From: Scalindua_A sp046757465
GTDB taxonomy: Bacteria; Planctomycetota; Brocadiia; Brocadiales; Scalinduaceae
Direction: 5' to 3'
Assembly: GCA_046757465.1 (NCBI GenBank)
Contig: JBHHYH010000001.1
Span: forward strand, 1 to 64,000
DNA length: 64,000 bases
Made by a program: the position numbers and the translations under genes. This document shows, in pieces, positions 1 through 9,200 of this stretch. Under the pieces are notes generated by a model. It saw only the letters and a program-made list of their open reading frames with translations. It ran no database searches and was not told the origin of the DNA. Each line of letters starts with the position of its first letter. Position 1 is the stretch's first letter.

Positions 1-139
1 CTACGTTCGCAAGCTAGCGCCTGATGAATAGATAATAGTATCTTTTTTACAAGCAAACCTCAATTCATATTACAACCAGCCCAAAATCCTTTTTTAAAGA
101 TCGTCGGTCGTATGTAATTCAATTGTCCCGTAAGCTTTT

Positions 140-802
140 CTATACTAATGCCTCGGCTTCTTTGGGGACCTTTTCCCAGTCAGCAAGGAATTGCTTAAGT
201 CCCGCATCAGTTAGTGGATGTTTTACTATATTGTTAAACACCGTAAATGGAACTGTAACAATATCGGCGCCCATAAGTGCGGCATCTCTTACGTGTAATG
301 GATTTCGAATACTGGCAACGATTATTTGCGTATTAAATCCATAGTTATCATAAATAGTACGAATTTCCTCAACAACTTCCATTCCGGTATGACCTTTATC
401 ATCTAATCTTCCAACGAAGGGACTAACATAGGTGCCTCCAGCCTTTGCTGCGAGTAGGGCCTGGTTTGATGAAAAACACAAGGTGACGTTTACGTGTATG
501 CCCTCTGAGGTCAGAACCTTTACGGCCTTAAGGCCCTCCTTTATGAGCGGTATCTTGACGACTATGTTCTCAGCTATTTTTGATAAACCTCTTGCTTCCT
601 TAACCATATCGTCCATTTCTGTACTGACTACTTCCGCACTAACGGGGCCTTTTACGATTGAACATATCTCTTCGATAGTTTCCCTGAAGGGCCGCCCGGT
701 CTTTGATACCAATGTAGGATTCGTTGTTACCCCATCCAAGACTCCCAGGCTTTCTGCTTCTCTTATCTCTTTTACGTCTGCCGTATCAATAAAGAATTTC
801 AT
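140..802 (-). CDS. fsa: Transaldolase / fructose-6-phosphate aldolase family protein
   Basis: A 220-residue protein, the usual length of the short TalC/FSA class of transaldolase-like enzymes, single-domain TIM barrels that form or cleave a Schiff base with a lysine. It opens with MKFFIDTADVKEI and has the TTNPTL segment near residue 27. The likely Schiff-base lysine is K83 in VVKIPL, followed by the NVTLCFS strand. Transaldolase activity (sedoheptulose-7-P plus glyceraldehyde-3-P) is the usual role in organisms that carry only this short form; fructose-6-phosphate aldolase activity is the alternative, and sequence alone does not decide. The ATG has a purine-rich site (AAAGGAG) just upstream. 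It stands alone, with repeat-rich sequence upstream and the left window edge downstream. Confidence 0.9.
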   Translation of the reverse strand: MKFFIDTADVKEIREAESLGVLDGVTTNPTLVSKTGRPFRETIEEICSIVKGPVSAEVVSTEMDDMVKEARGLSKIAENIVVKIPLIKEGLKAVKVLTSEGIHVNVTLCFSSNQALLAAKAGGTYVSPFVGRLDDKGHTGMEVVEEIRTIYDNYGFNTQIIVASIRNPLHVRDAALMGADIVTVPFTVFNNIVKHPLTDAGLKQFLADWEKVPKEAEALV

Positions 803-917
803 TTTGTCTCCTTTCTACGAAAATAGTATGGTTGAGTTTTTGCCATAAAGACACCAATGCACTAAAAAATAACAGGTTAATATAGTGAACGAAGTAATTA
901 AGGTGTCATTCTCCAAT

Positions 918-973
918 GTCATTCCCGCAAAAGCGGGAATCTATATTAGATTCCCAAGCGAGTTGGGAATGAC
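918..973. repeat. Palindromic intergenic repeat with GTCATTCCC ends
   Basis: A 56-bp element bounded by GTCATTCCC and its exact reverse complement GGGAATGAC. Inside are two nested hairpins, ATTCCCGC-AAAA-GCGGGAAT and ATTCCC-aagcgagtt-GGGAAT. This resembles dispersed REP-like sequences known from many bacteria. A diverged relative lies at 2070-2150. No reading frame is convincing here. Confidence 0.7.
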
Positions 974-1009
974 AAAACTGGTGTTCTACATTATTTTATG
1001 CCTACTTAC

Positions 1010-1062
1010 CCGCCAGAACGCTTGCCTGCCCGGCTTACCATTCGCCTGCCCGTTCTGGTACC
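1010..1062. repeat. GC-rich hairpin repeat
   Basis: In an otherwise AT-rich gap, CCAGAACG (1013-1020) is answered by CGTTCTGG (1051-1058). The loop contains two further CGCCTGCCCG/TGCCTGCCCG words. The same GCCTGCC vocabulary recurs in the other intergenic repeats between 1 and 12 kb. The 803-1198 gap holds only these repeats. Confidence 0.45.
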
Positions 1063-1173
1063 CGCCAGAATGACTTTGCCGGGCTGGATGATTCGGTCGG
1101 ACGGGTCGGGCTGGTTTATAGCGTTCACTATAATCTATAATTGAACTAGCCATTTTTCGTTGATTTACAAAAT

Positions 1174-1197
1174 GGAAAGCTGAAGCTTTCCGCTACA
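1174..1197. repeat. Half copy of the TGTAGCGG repeat element
   Basis: GGAAAGCT-GAAGCTTTCC hairpin ending in CGCTACA, immediately beyond the cobU stop codon. It matches one end of the longer elements at 1811-1961 and 4726-4828, and could form a 3-prime hairpin on the cobU transcript. Confidence 0.5.
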
Positions 1198-1198
1198 G

Positions 1199-1777
1199 TT
1201 ATTTTATCTTAGTTTCGATTCCTGCAGTAACAAGAAAGACACTGTCTGCCTCTCTTGCAATCAGTTGATTGGCATAGCCTGCGAGATCACGAAATCTCCT
1301 TGAAATTGGATTGTCCGGTACTATACCGTAACCAACTTCATTAGATACTATTATAACATGAGGCGTGATCTTCTTACAAACAATACACAATCTATTTATT
1401 GAGTCAATTATATATTTTTCTTCTTCTTTGGCTTCACGACTATTAAGAAGCATATTTGTTATATAAAGGGTGATACAATCAATTAATACGACAGCCCTGC
1501 CTGTGCTGTAAGTAGGGCAGACAGGTAATTTGCCGTTAAGGTTTGAAATGGCCTTGTCTAAATTAAGAGGGGCTTCTATCGTTTCCCAGTTTGCGGGTCT
1601 ATTCTTTTGGTGATTTTGTATCCTCTTGACCATCTCATCATCATTAATCTGCGAGGTTTGTGCAGAATCTGCAGTGGCAACGTAGCAAACGTGTTCGTAA
1701 TTACCGGCAAGCTTCATTGCAAACGTAGACTTGCCACTCCTTGCACCACCGATTATGAATGTTAGCTTTGACATCAA
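1199..1777 (-). CDS. cobU: Adenosylcobinamide kinase / cobinamide-phosphate guanylyltransferase
   Basis: A 192-residue CobU-type bifunctional enzyme, which phosphorylates adenosylcobinamide and then attaches GMP in the nucleotide-loop assembly of cobalamin. The Walker A loop is GGARSGKS at residues 10-17. It is followed by VATADS, the DDEM...RIQNHQ region and VLIDCITLYITNML. Between the EAPL motif and VLIDC there are about 25 residues where the family usually has about 14. The excess coincides with a 31-bp palindromic element (1496-1526) read in frame. CobS lies upstream on the same strand, 490 bp away and separated by repeats, so shared transcription is doubtful. The ATG is preceded by a GGGGGTTAA-like purine-rich site. 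Confidence 0.93.
   Translation of the reverse strand: MMSKLTFIIGGARSGKSTFAMKLAGNYEHVCYVATADSAQTSQINDDEMVKRIQNHQKNRPANWETIEAPLNLDKAISNLNGKLPVCPTYSTGRAVVLIDCITLYITNMLLNSREAKEEEKYIIDSINRLCIVCKKITPHVIIVSNEVGYGIVPDNPISRRFRDLAGYANQLIAREADSVFLVTAGIETKIK
1496..1526 (-). repeat. In-frame palindromic element inside cobU
   Basis: On the minus strand the sequence reads ACCTGTCTGC, 11 variable bases, CACAGGCAGG. The same two 10-mers with the same 11-base spacing occur inside mfd at 7202-7232. The arms pair as CCTGTCTG/CAGGCAGG with one G-T wobble. In CobU it encodes the residues around LPVCPTYSTGRA, a stretch without an obvious counterpart in typical CobU proteins. Confidence 0.6.
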
Positions 1778-1810
1778 TTAACCCCCTTCGGGCGGACTCA
1801 GATTGCCAAC

Positions 1811-1961
1811 TGTAGCGGAAACCCATGCCTTAGGCAGGTCTGTCCTTCGGCACGACTTTAGGTTTCCACATCCGTGGTCTTGGTAAGCAAAAATAGTTAT
1901 TCAAACGTTTACATTAGAACTGATTCTCATGATGGGTGGAGATCTGAAGACCTCCGCTACA
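1811..1961. repeat. MITE-like element with TGTAGCGG inverted termini (copy 1)
   Basis: A 151-bp non-coding element between cobS and cobU, with perfect 8-bp terminal inverted repeats TGTAGCGG and CCGCTACA. It shares GGAAACC, GGTTTCCAC, TCCRTGG, TGGTAA and GGGTGGAG/CCACCC blocks with the 103-bp copy at 4726-4828. An additional hairpin around CATGCCTTAGGCAGG makes this copy longer. Confidence 0.55.
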
Positions 1962-2069
1962 GATATAGTAAAAGGCTAAAGCCTTACTCTCAAATATTTA
2001 AAATGGGAATTCTTATACAACAATTAAATTAACGCCCTTCGGGCGGACTTTTAAAGGTTGTCTTGGACT

Positions 2070-2150
2070 TGTCATTCCGAACTTGATTCGGAATCTCATA
2101 CCCTTGTGAATCCTAAAACTTGAAGATTCTGAAATAAATTCAGAATGACA
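2070..2150. repeat. Palindromic intergenic repeat with TGTCATTC ends
   Basis: Begins TGTCATTC and ends GAATGACA (exact inverse). It contains ATTCCGAA-cttga-TTCGGAAT and GATTCTGAA-ataaa-TTCAGAATG hairpins. The architecture is that of 918-973 with a diverged core. The rest of the 1778-2270 gap shows no gene. Confidence 0.65.
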
Positions 2151-2270
2151 GGAAGAAGCATTCATATCTTACAGTTATTGTATTGCTTACAACGGTAATT
2201 CCCCACTAACCCGCTTAAAAATAATAAAAATTCCTTTTTATTTCAGTGTCTCTCCGTGGTGAATACAAAA

Positions 2271-3080
2271 TTAGACAGCCAAAAATGTAAGTAAAACAGT
2301 TATCTCACTTACCTCATTCACTGCACCAAGGGTATCGCCTGTCATACCTCCGATTTTCTTTTTGACATAGGATGTAAACAAGATACTTACAATAAACGCT
2401 ATAAAGAATACAAGGATTCCCTTAATACCACAAAATAAAAAAATAAGTATTCCAGGTATGAATGAGCATAATAAGACATGTTTCAGATTAAGGTTTTCGA
2501 CAATTATTTGGCCCGTACCCTTTTCTTCTCTGGCATAAGTCGAAAGTGCTGCGCCCAGTATCTGAGACCAGCGCCCGATAGCACACATAAAAAGAAGGAC
2601 TTTACCTTTTTCACAGGCATAAAGATGAATAGAACCTAAACTTTCTATCGTCTTGTAGTCACTGATAAAGGATAGCCCAGCTATCGCTTCTGGATCTATC
2701 GAAACAAGGCATAAATATTTTAGACCAACAGTACAGATAAGGCATAGAGCGCCATAACTCCCCGTTCGACTATCCCGCATTATCTCGAGTCTTTTCTCTC
2801 TGGTATCTCCACCAAACAAACCGTCGCATGTGTCAGCAAAACCATCAAGATGAAAACCGCCCGTTATAAAAACGTAGGTTATCAAGATTATGGCATCTGC
2901 AACCAGGTTTGGAAAGAATCGAATTGCAGGAAAATAGATAAAAGAAAGAACAAGACCTATCAACAGGCCTACAATGGGAAACCAGAACGCTACCTTACCA
3001 ATTTCTGGTGATCTTTCATACCATCTCTTGCCTGTAGGAATTATTGTTAAGAAGTTCAGTGTCCAGAGGAAGTTTTTCAA
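2271..3080 (-). CDS. cobS: Adenosylcobinamide-GDP ribazoletransferase (cobalamin synthase)
   Basis: A 269-residue polytopic membrane protein of the CobS family. It joins adenosylcobinamide-GDP to alpha-ribazole(-5-P), the last assembly step of adenosylcobalamin in the inner membrane. Seen: the N-terminal MKNFLWTLNFLTIIPTG, the signature GGFHLDGFADTCDGLFGG near residues 78-95 with the acidic residues that bind Mg, and a C-terminal GMTGDTLGAVNEVSE motif. About six or seven hydrophobic segments are visible. A roughly 25-residue stretch in the middle (around ISDYKTIESLGSIHLYACEKG) is longer than in compact family members. With cobU it supports salvage or late assembly of B12, relevant to the B12-dependent nrdJ at 33.3 kb. 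Confidence 0.93.
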   Translation of the reverse strand: MKNFLWTLNFLTIIPTGKRWYERSPEIGKVAFWFPIVGLLIGLVLSFIYFPAIRFFPNLVADAIILITYVFITGGFHLDGFADTCDGLFGGDTREKRLEIMRDSRTGSYGALCLICTVGLKYLCLVSIDPEAIAGLSFISDYKTIESLGSIHLYACEKGKVLLFMCAIGRWSQILGAALSTYAREEKGTGQIIVENLNLKHVLLCSFIPGILIFLFCGIKGILVFFIAFIVSILFTSYVKKKIGGMTGDTLGAVNEVSEITVLLTFLAV

Positions 3081-3101
3081 GGCTTGCTTTCACTTTTAGT
3101 A

Positions 3102-3257
3102 AAATTGAGTGATTAATGTTTTGGTTCAATCTGCAAGATTGAACCAGCATAAAATCACGCAACCTGCCCGTTCTCCGTAGTACTACGAAGGATGAAAAGG
3201 TTGCGGCTACCCGCCCGAACGTACCTTCGGTACGGGCAGGCAAAAATCTCTCAATTT
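3102..3257. repeat. Composite inverted-repeat element (copy 1)
   Basis: Outer arms AAATTGAGTGAT (3102-3113) and ATCTCTCAATTT (3246-3257) enclose several hairpins: TGGTTCAATCT-gca-AGATTGAACCA, GCAACC...GGTTGC, and CGTACC-ttc-GGTACG. The right half (from 3211) is nearly identical to 6031-6081. A short open frame through this element is an artefact of its GC-rich palindromes. Confidence 0.6.
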
Positions 3258-3271
3258 AGTTTATAGCAAAA

Positions 3272-4663
3272 TTATCTAATTACGTTTCCTTCCATATAAG
3301 GAGGAATTTCGATCCCCATACGGTCCAGAACAGTAGGTGCTACATCCATTATCTTTAAATCGTTCCTTCTTTCAGAATGGTATCCGTTATCACCTGACAT
3401 CACAAATATTCCGTGTTGAGCATGGTTAGCGTCGTCTGAACCCGTATCATTTTCATTAGTCCAGATAGTATTATGTCCAACGCTTCCAACAGACCTCCAG
3501 GATAAATCTCCATAATAAACAATCAAATCCGGTGGGATGTTTCTACATTCTGAATAGATTTCTTCCGGTTTAAATACCTTTGTGTTTATGCCCTGCCCTT
3601 TCTCATCTCTCAGGTCTTTAAGCGCCGTTATTAATTCATTTCTCAAAAACTCATAATTTTGCTTTGGGATTACGCCTCTGGGTTCACGACCTTTAACGTT
3701 GAAGAATAGACGTCCATAGTATCCACCCTCACCCCACACCATAGTTTTATCCCAGTCAATCATATGTTTATTGATTTGGGTAATTTCTTCAGGATAATGT
3801 ACCAGTTTAAGATATCCGTTATTTATTAACCATTCGTTTATGCAGATTCCACCTTCCATCATCTTTGCGCCGTGATCCGAGACTATCAATACTATTGTAT
3901 CTTTATCCAATAGCGCAAGCGTCTTTCCAATTTCTTCGTCAATATATTTATAATAATCAAAAATTACATTTTCATATTTATTGCCCGGGAAATACATGGA
4001 ATGTCTATTATCAAAAAATCCCCAGAAGGCGTGTTGGATTCTATCCGTTCCCATCTCTACCATCATAAAAAAATCCCACTCCTTATTTTTTATAAAATGT
4101 CTTACAAGTTTGAATCTTTTCCTTGTCATCTCATAAACAGTATTTAAGATGTCTTCTTTTTCTCCGCTTCTGAAGTTATTTACATCCAGGATATAACCTT
4201 TCGAGACCCTTTCCACCTCATACCTTAAATCGGCAGGATAAGTGTATTGGCAATTTTTGTCAGGCGTTAGAAAGCACGTTACCATGTGGCCGTTGAAAAT
4301 GGGTTTTGGAGGGTATGTTTGCGGCACACCTATAACGATGGTTTTCTTGCCGTATCTTGAAAGTATGCTCCAGATAGTTTCCACGTTAATTGTATTTGAA
4401 TCAACAAAACATAAACCTTCATAGTCATAACGGTTTCTATTTCTAAAACCATATATTCCCAGTTTACCAGGATTAGTGCTTGTGGTCATTGATGCCCATG
4501 CCGGGCACGTAATTGCAGGTATTGTGCTTTCCAGCTTGCCAAAGATCCCGTTTGAAACGAGATGCCTTATATTAGGCAAATGATCAAGCCATTTGTCAAA
4601 AATTAACTCAGGTGGAGTGGAATCCAGACCAAATATTATAATCCTGCGATCAGATAAAATCAT
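3272..4663 (-). CDS. Alkaline-phosphatase-superfamily phosphodiesterase/phosphohydrolase
   Basis: A 463-residue member of the type I phosphodiesterase/nucleotide pyrophosphatase group, COG3379-like. The N-terminal IIFGLDSTPPELI supplies a metal-binding aspartate. The nucleophile is probably the threonine in AITCPAWASM. Further metal ligands are in VSDHGA and the C-terminal GIFVMSG and VAPTVLDRMGI segments that end this family. There is no signal peptide, so a cytoplasmic enzyme is expected. The substrate is not predictable: related proteins act on phosphodiesters, nucleotides or phosphonates, or transfer groups to sugars or lipids. Single gene between two repeat elements. Confidence 0.75.
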   Translation of the reverse strand: MILSDRRIIIFGLDSTPPELIFDKWLDHLPNIRHLVSNGIFGKLESTIPAITCPAWASMTTSTNPGKLGIYGFRNRNRYDYEGLCFVDSNTINVETIWSILSRYGKKTIVIGVPQTYPPKPIFNGHMVTCFLTPDKNCQYTYPADLRYEVERVSKGYILDVNNFRSGEKEDILNTVYEMTRKRFKLVRHFIKNKEWDFFMMVEMGTDRIQHAFWGFFDNRHSMYFPGNKYENVIFDYYKYIDEEIGKTLALLDKDTIVLIVSDHGAKMMEGGICINEWLINNGYLKLVHYPEEITQINKHMIDWDKTMVWGEGGYYGRLFFNVKGREPRGVIPKQNYEFLRNELITALKDLRDEKGQGINTKVFKPEEIYSECRNIPPDLIVYYGDLSWRSVGSVGHNTIWTNENDTGSDDANHAQHGIFVMSGDNGYHSERRNDLKIMDVAPTVLDRMGIEIPPYMEGNVIR

Positions 4664-4725
4664 TTTTTTGGAGAAATCCTATAATTATTATAATTTAATT
4701 GCTTTCTTAAATTACACATACCCGC

Positions 4726-4828
4726 TGTAGCGGAAACCTTCAGGTTTCCACGTCCATGAGATAGCTGGTAAAAATGGCTACATGGACATCCACCCATGGT
4801 GAGTGGAGGTCTAAAGACCTGCGCTACA
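4726..4828. repeat. MITE-like element with TGTAGCG inverted termini (copy 2)
   Basis: A 103-bp element, TGTAGCGG at its left end and GCGCTACA at its right. It is almost fully self-complementary through GGAAACCTTCAGGTTTCC, CCATG...CATGG and GTGGAGGTC-TAAA-GACCTGC. It lies upstream of the 3272-4663 gene and has no coding capacity. Confidence 0.55.
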
Positions 4829-4895
4829 TTTTATTTAACACAAAATAAAAATTCCTATATAATAAAATATGAATTCAAATTGTCAGTTAATCGTA

Positions 4896-5993
4896 TTAAG
4901 TTACCGACACTTTCTCATCAACAGTAATATTTTCTAAATCGTATTCGAGACTACCTAAACCAATTTCGTGTGCATGTTTCAGTTGAACGGTATAATCAAT
5001 CTTTGGCCAGATATGTTTAAAATAATCTTTCCCGGTTCGTTCATTTATTATGTCAATAGTAGCCTTTTCCACAGCCACTGGATCTTTGGAAGCAACGATA
5101 CCTATATCAGAGATATCGGGCTCAAAGGGTTTATCCATACAGTCGCAATGTTTGGTTATATGTGTGAGGAAATTAAAGAATGCAACTTTATGTTTTTTTT
5201 CTTTTAAAATGGCAAGGCAATATTCCGCAACCTTTTTTTGTAAATTTATTGTATCCTCATCCCATGCGATCTTAACGGCATCAAATTGGCAGACAGCAAG
5301 GCATTCCCCACAACCAATACATTTATTCGGATCGATTACGGCAGTATCTTTTCCCATAGTTATAGCGTCTACAGGGCACCAAATCTGGCAGACCTTGCAT
5401 ATTTTACAATGTTTCTGGATGATTTGAGGTATCACGCCGGAGTGTTGAGCTAGCTTACCACCCCTGGCGGATAACCCCATACCGATATTTTTGAATGTGG
5501 TACCCATACCCGTTGCAAGATGCCCTGTAACATGGGCGATCGAAATTATGGCATTTGCTGCCTTCGCCACACCTGCAATATAAGCATTCTTACATAGCTT
5601 TTGGTCAATTTTAACAATGTAATCATTTTCTCCAAATAGACCATCACCAATAATAATAGGTGCCCCAGTATTTTCTATAGTAAAACCATGCTCATAAGCA
5701 AGCATTAAGTGGTCTATTGCATTAGAACGTTTTCCTACATACAGGGTATTTGTCTCGACCAGGAAGGGCTTTCCACCACTTACCTTTACTTTATCCACAG
5801 CAGCCTTTATTAAGGGGGGTTTAAGGTGGCCGATATTCCCCTTTTCACCGAAACTGGTCTTTATGGCAACCATATCACCCCTTTTGATAACACTTTTAAT
5901 TCCTGCAGCATCGTAAAGAAGTTTTACTTTTTCTGACAGTGATTGAAGTGATTCGCCATCCCTGGTTTCAATAAAATATACTTTACTCTTCAT
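4896..5993 (-). CDS. DUF362 domain protein with two [4Fe-4S] ferredoxin clusters
   Basis: A 365-residue protein: an N-terminal DUF362 domain (about residues 1-190, with VAIKTSFGEKGNIGHLKPP and a VETNTLY segment), then a bacterial ferredoxin module. CKICKVCQIWCP and CIGCGECLAVC each follow the CxxCxxCxxxC(P) pattern and would bind two [4Fe-4S] clusters at about residues 196-240. DUF362 proteins are common in anaerobes and probably pass electrons to an unknown partner. No signal peptide. The monocistronic gene is separated from the divergent mfd by a 70-bp inverted repeat. The biochemical role is not known. Confidence 0.85.
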   Translation of the reverse strand: MKSKVYFIETRDGESLQSLSEKVKLLYDAAGIKSVIKRGDMVAIKTSFGEKGNIGHLKPPLIKAAVDKVKVSGGKPFLVETNTLYVGKRSNAIDHLMLAYEHGFTIENTGAPIIIGDGLFGENDYIVKIDQKLCKNAYIAGVAKAANAIISIAHVTGHLATGMGTTFKNIGMGLSARGGKLAQHSGVIPQIIQKHCKICKVCQIWCPVDAITMGKDTAVIDPNKCIGCGECLAVCQFDAVKIAWDEDTINLQKKVAEYCLAILKEKKHKVAFFNFLTHITKHCDCMDKPFEPDISDIGIVASKDPVAVEKATIDIINERTGKDYFKHIWPKIDYTVQLKHAHEIGLGSLEYDLENITVDEKVSVT

Positions 5994-6011
5994 GGGTATA
6001 TTTGCTTTCTA

Positions 6012-6081
6012 CTAAATTGAACGATTTTTGCCCGCCCGAACGTACCGTTCGGTACGAGCGGGCAAAAATTGCTCAATTTAG
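6012..6081. repeat. Composite inverted-repeat element (copy 2)
   Basis: A 70-bp near-perfect palindrome between divergent genes. Arms CTAAATTGA...TCAATTTAG, then ATTTTTGCCCGC...GCGGGCAAAAAT, then CGAACGTACC/GGTACG around the centre. The right half matches 3211-3257. Confidence 0.7.
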
Positions 6082-6174
6082 ATTTTATTTAACTATGACA
6101 AGGACTTAAGTCGACTTAGATTTGAAATTATAGCATTGCGTCATGTGTTTGTTAAGTGCAAATTCCAAATTCAC

Positions 6175-6204
6175 TTGACATGATAAATATATTTGAATTA
6201 GAAT
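6175..6204 (+). promoter_or_regulatory. Probable sigma-70 promoter of mfd
   Basis: TTGACA at 6175-6180, an 18-base spacer, and TAGAAT at 6199-6204, one mismatch from TATAAT. It lies 44 bases in front of the mfd start codon. Confidence 0.5.
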
Positions 6205-6247
6205 CAATTAATCTGTATATGAGTATAAGTAGAGTATATAAGCTATT

Positions 6248-9200
6248 ATGAAAAAATTGCTTAAGTTAATCCAGAAAAACGAAAAGTATAAACAAGTAGT
6301 AAATGATTTACTATCAGGAAAGGACTGTTATATTCACGGGTTGTGGGGTTCCTCCGCTGCCTATCTAATTGCCAGTTTGGCAAGTAACAGATCTCTTTCA
6401 GGGAGGCGAGAGATACTTTTTATAACTCCAACTATAGAAGACGCGGAGGAAGTCTTTGAGGATACAAACATCTTTCTTTCCGGAAATACTATCCTCTTCC
6501 CCGTCTCGGAGGATATGTTTCTGGCTGAATCTCAACTTGATAATCAGGCTTATGTACAGCAGCTTAATATCTTACACAGGCTGCTAAATAACGAAGATGG
6601 TAGTAAATCTACTGCCCGAATTACTATAGTACCGATCCAGGCACTTTTGCAGCAGGTTCCTCGACCTGAAATGATTGAACAGAACATTCTTACAATCAAG
6701 ATTGGTCAGGAGCATAAACAGGAATTAATTTTAAATTGGTTAACAGAAGGTGGTTTTGAGCGGACGAGCATAGTTGAATTACCCGGGGAATTTAGTCTGA
6801 GAGGTGGCATTATAGACATATTCCCTTATTCTGGTGAAATGCCGTATCGCATTGAGTTTTTTGGTGATGAGGTTGTTTCTATTCGTATGTTCAACGCAGA
6901 GACACAAATGTCTGAAAATGAGGTAAATGAGTGTCAAATACTTGCCCCGTGTAATACTATATTACACAGGGGTCTTGATGTGCAAACTAACACAGAAGGC
7001 GTATCCAATGGTGTGATTAATACTCTCATCGACTATGTGCCTGAAGGTTCCTGGATAGTTTTTAAGGAATTTGAAAAAATAGAAAACAAGGCAAAAAGTA
7101 TTATTAATAATTTAAAGTTTTCTGATGAAGCGCTTTCTTTTGATCATATAGTGAAATCGTGTAGAGAATTTACAAAGATCTCTCTCTCTAGTTTAACGTT
7201 TGCCTGTCTGCTTGCGGACACGCACAGGCAGGAACGTAAAAATACACATTCATTTGATATAAAATCATCTGATCTGTTTGATAATGATGTCAATAACTCC
7301 ATTAAAAGGGTTGAGGAGATAAACCTTTCACACGATCGGACCATAATCTTTTGTAATAACCAGGCCGAAGAACAAAGGTTTAGAGAGCTATTATCAGGGT
7401 CTGATTCTCAACAGGAGATTTCTGGCAAGCGGGCGTCTTCTAATCATGTGGAATTTCATATCGGTCATCTCAATTATGGTTTTTTGTTTGAGGATATCTC
7501 TGCAGCTTTTCTCACGCACCATGAGATATTCCGACGTTACCAGGTGAGGAGAGAACCGAAGAAAAGATTATTACGTACCAGAGCTATCGACACTTTCCTG
7601 GATTTAGAAAAGGGTGATTATGTAGTGCATGTAAGCTATGGTATAGCAAGATTCTTGGGTATGCAAATGCTTAGTGATGACGATGGCTCTGGGAGGTGGG
7701 GCGAATTTCTTGTGCTTGAGTTTGCTGAAGGCGCAAAGATGTATGTGCCTGCTACAAAGATTGAGTTAGTTCAAAAATACATATGTGGTTCTGATCATAA
7801 ACCAAAGTTAAGTAAGATAGGCAAGCGAACATGGGAGAGAAAGAAGCAAATAGTGGAAGAAGCTGTTCGGGATGTGGCAAGTGCACTTCTCTCCATGCAG
7901 GCTTTAAGAGAGGCTAAAAGGGGTATTGCTTACCCAAGAGACACTGAATGGCAAAGAAAATTTGAATCAGAGTTTATTTATCAGGAGACTGACGATCAAC
8001 TTCAAGTGGCGGAAGAGATTAAAAAAGACATGGAATCATCAAGGCCTATGGACAGACTTGTTTGTGGAGATGTGGGGTTCGGAAAGACCGAGATAGCAAT
8101 AAGGGCAGCATTTAAAGCCGTAATGTATGGAAAACAGGTAGCCGTGCTGGTACCAACAACCATTCTGGCACAACAGCATTACAGGACTTTTTCTGAAAGG
8201 ATGGTAGATTATCCTATCAATGTTGACGTATTGAGCAGATTTAAGACCAGAAGGGAACAAAAGGAGATACTGCAAAATTTGCAGGATGGAAAGACAGATA
8301 TTGTTATTGGAACACATAGATTGATTCAGAAAGACGTTATATTCAAAGATATTGGCCTGGTAGTTATTGATGAAGAACAAAGGTTTGGTGTTGAACATAA
8401 AGAGAAACTGAAGAAACTCAGGGAAACAGTTGATGTTCTTACACTAACTGCAACCCCAATTCCACGAACCTTGCACATGTCGCTTTTAGGTATAAGAGAT
8501 GTTTCCTCTTTAAATATCCCACCACAGGAAAGACAATCCATACTAACTAGATTAATACGTTACAACCCTGAAATAATAAGGAAAGCCATAATTTTTGAGC
8601 TAAATCGTGACGGACAGGTATATTTTGTACACAATCGTGTGAAAGACATAAACCGTATTGCAGATATCATTGCAAAGATAGTTCCAGAGGCAGAGATTAC
8701 TGTAGCCCATGGTCAAATGCCGGAAAGGACTCTGGAGAAGAAAATGAATGATTTTGTAAGCGGAAAATCGGATATTCTCGTATCAACGACCATAATAGAA
8801 TCCGGCCTTGATATTCCAAATGTAAATACCATATTTATTAATCACTCGGATGCTTTTGGTTTAGCTGATTTGCACCAGTTACGTGGCAGGGTAGGCCGTT
8901 ATAAACATCGCGCTTATACGTATCTTTTATTACCAAAAGATAGGCCGGTAACTCCAGAGGCCGAAAAAAGATTAAAGGCCATAGTAGACTTTTCAGAACT
9001 TGGTGCAGGCTTTAAGATTGCAATGAGAGATCTTGAGATTCGAGGGGCTGGAAATATTATAGGTATAGAACAACACGGACATATAGAGGCGGTAGGTTAT
9101 GAGATGTTTTGTAGATTGCTGGAAATCTCAATTCGCAAGGCCAGGAATGAACCTGTTCCAGTTTACAAGGTTGTGCACATAGACTTAAATTTAGAATCGT

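Noticed and set aside
1..139. Possible gene end at the left window edge
   Set aside because: Stops in all frames and no recognisable protein; treated as intergenic.
885..1073. 62-codon plus-strand frame in the first gap
   Set aside because: It is made of two repeat elements (918-973 and 1010-1062) read as protein.
3016..3243. 75-codon minus-strand frame overlapping the cobS start
   Set aside because: It runs through the palindromic repeat and the cobS 5-prime end; composition follows the repeat, and no ribosome site or family is seen.
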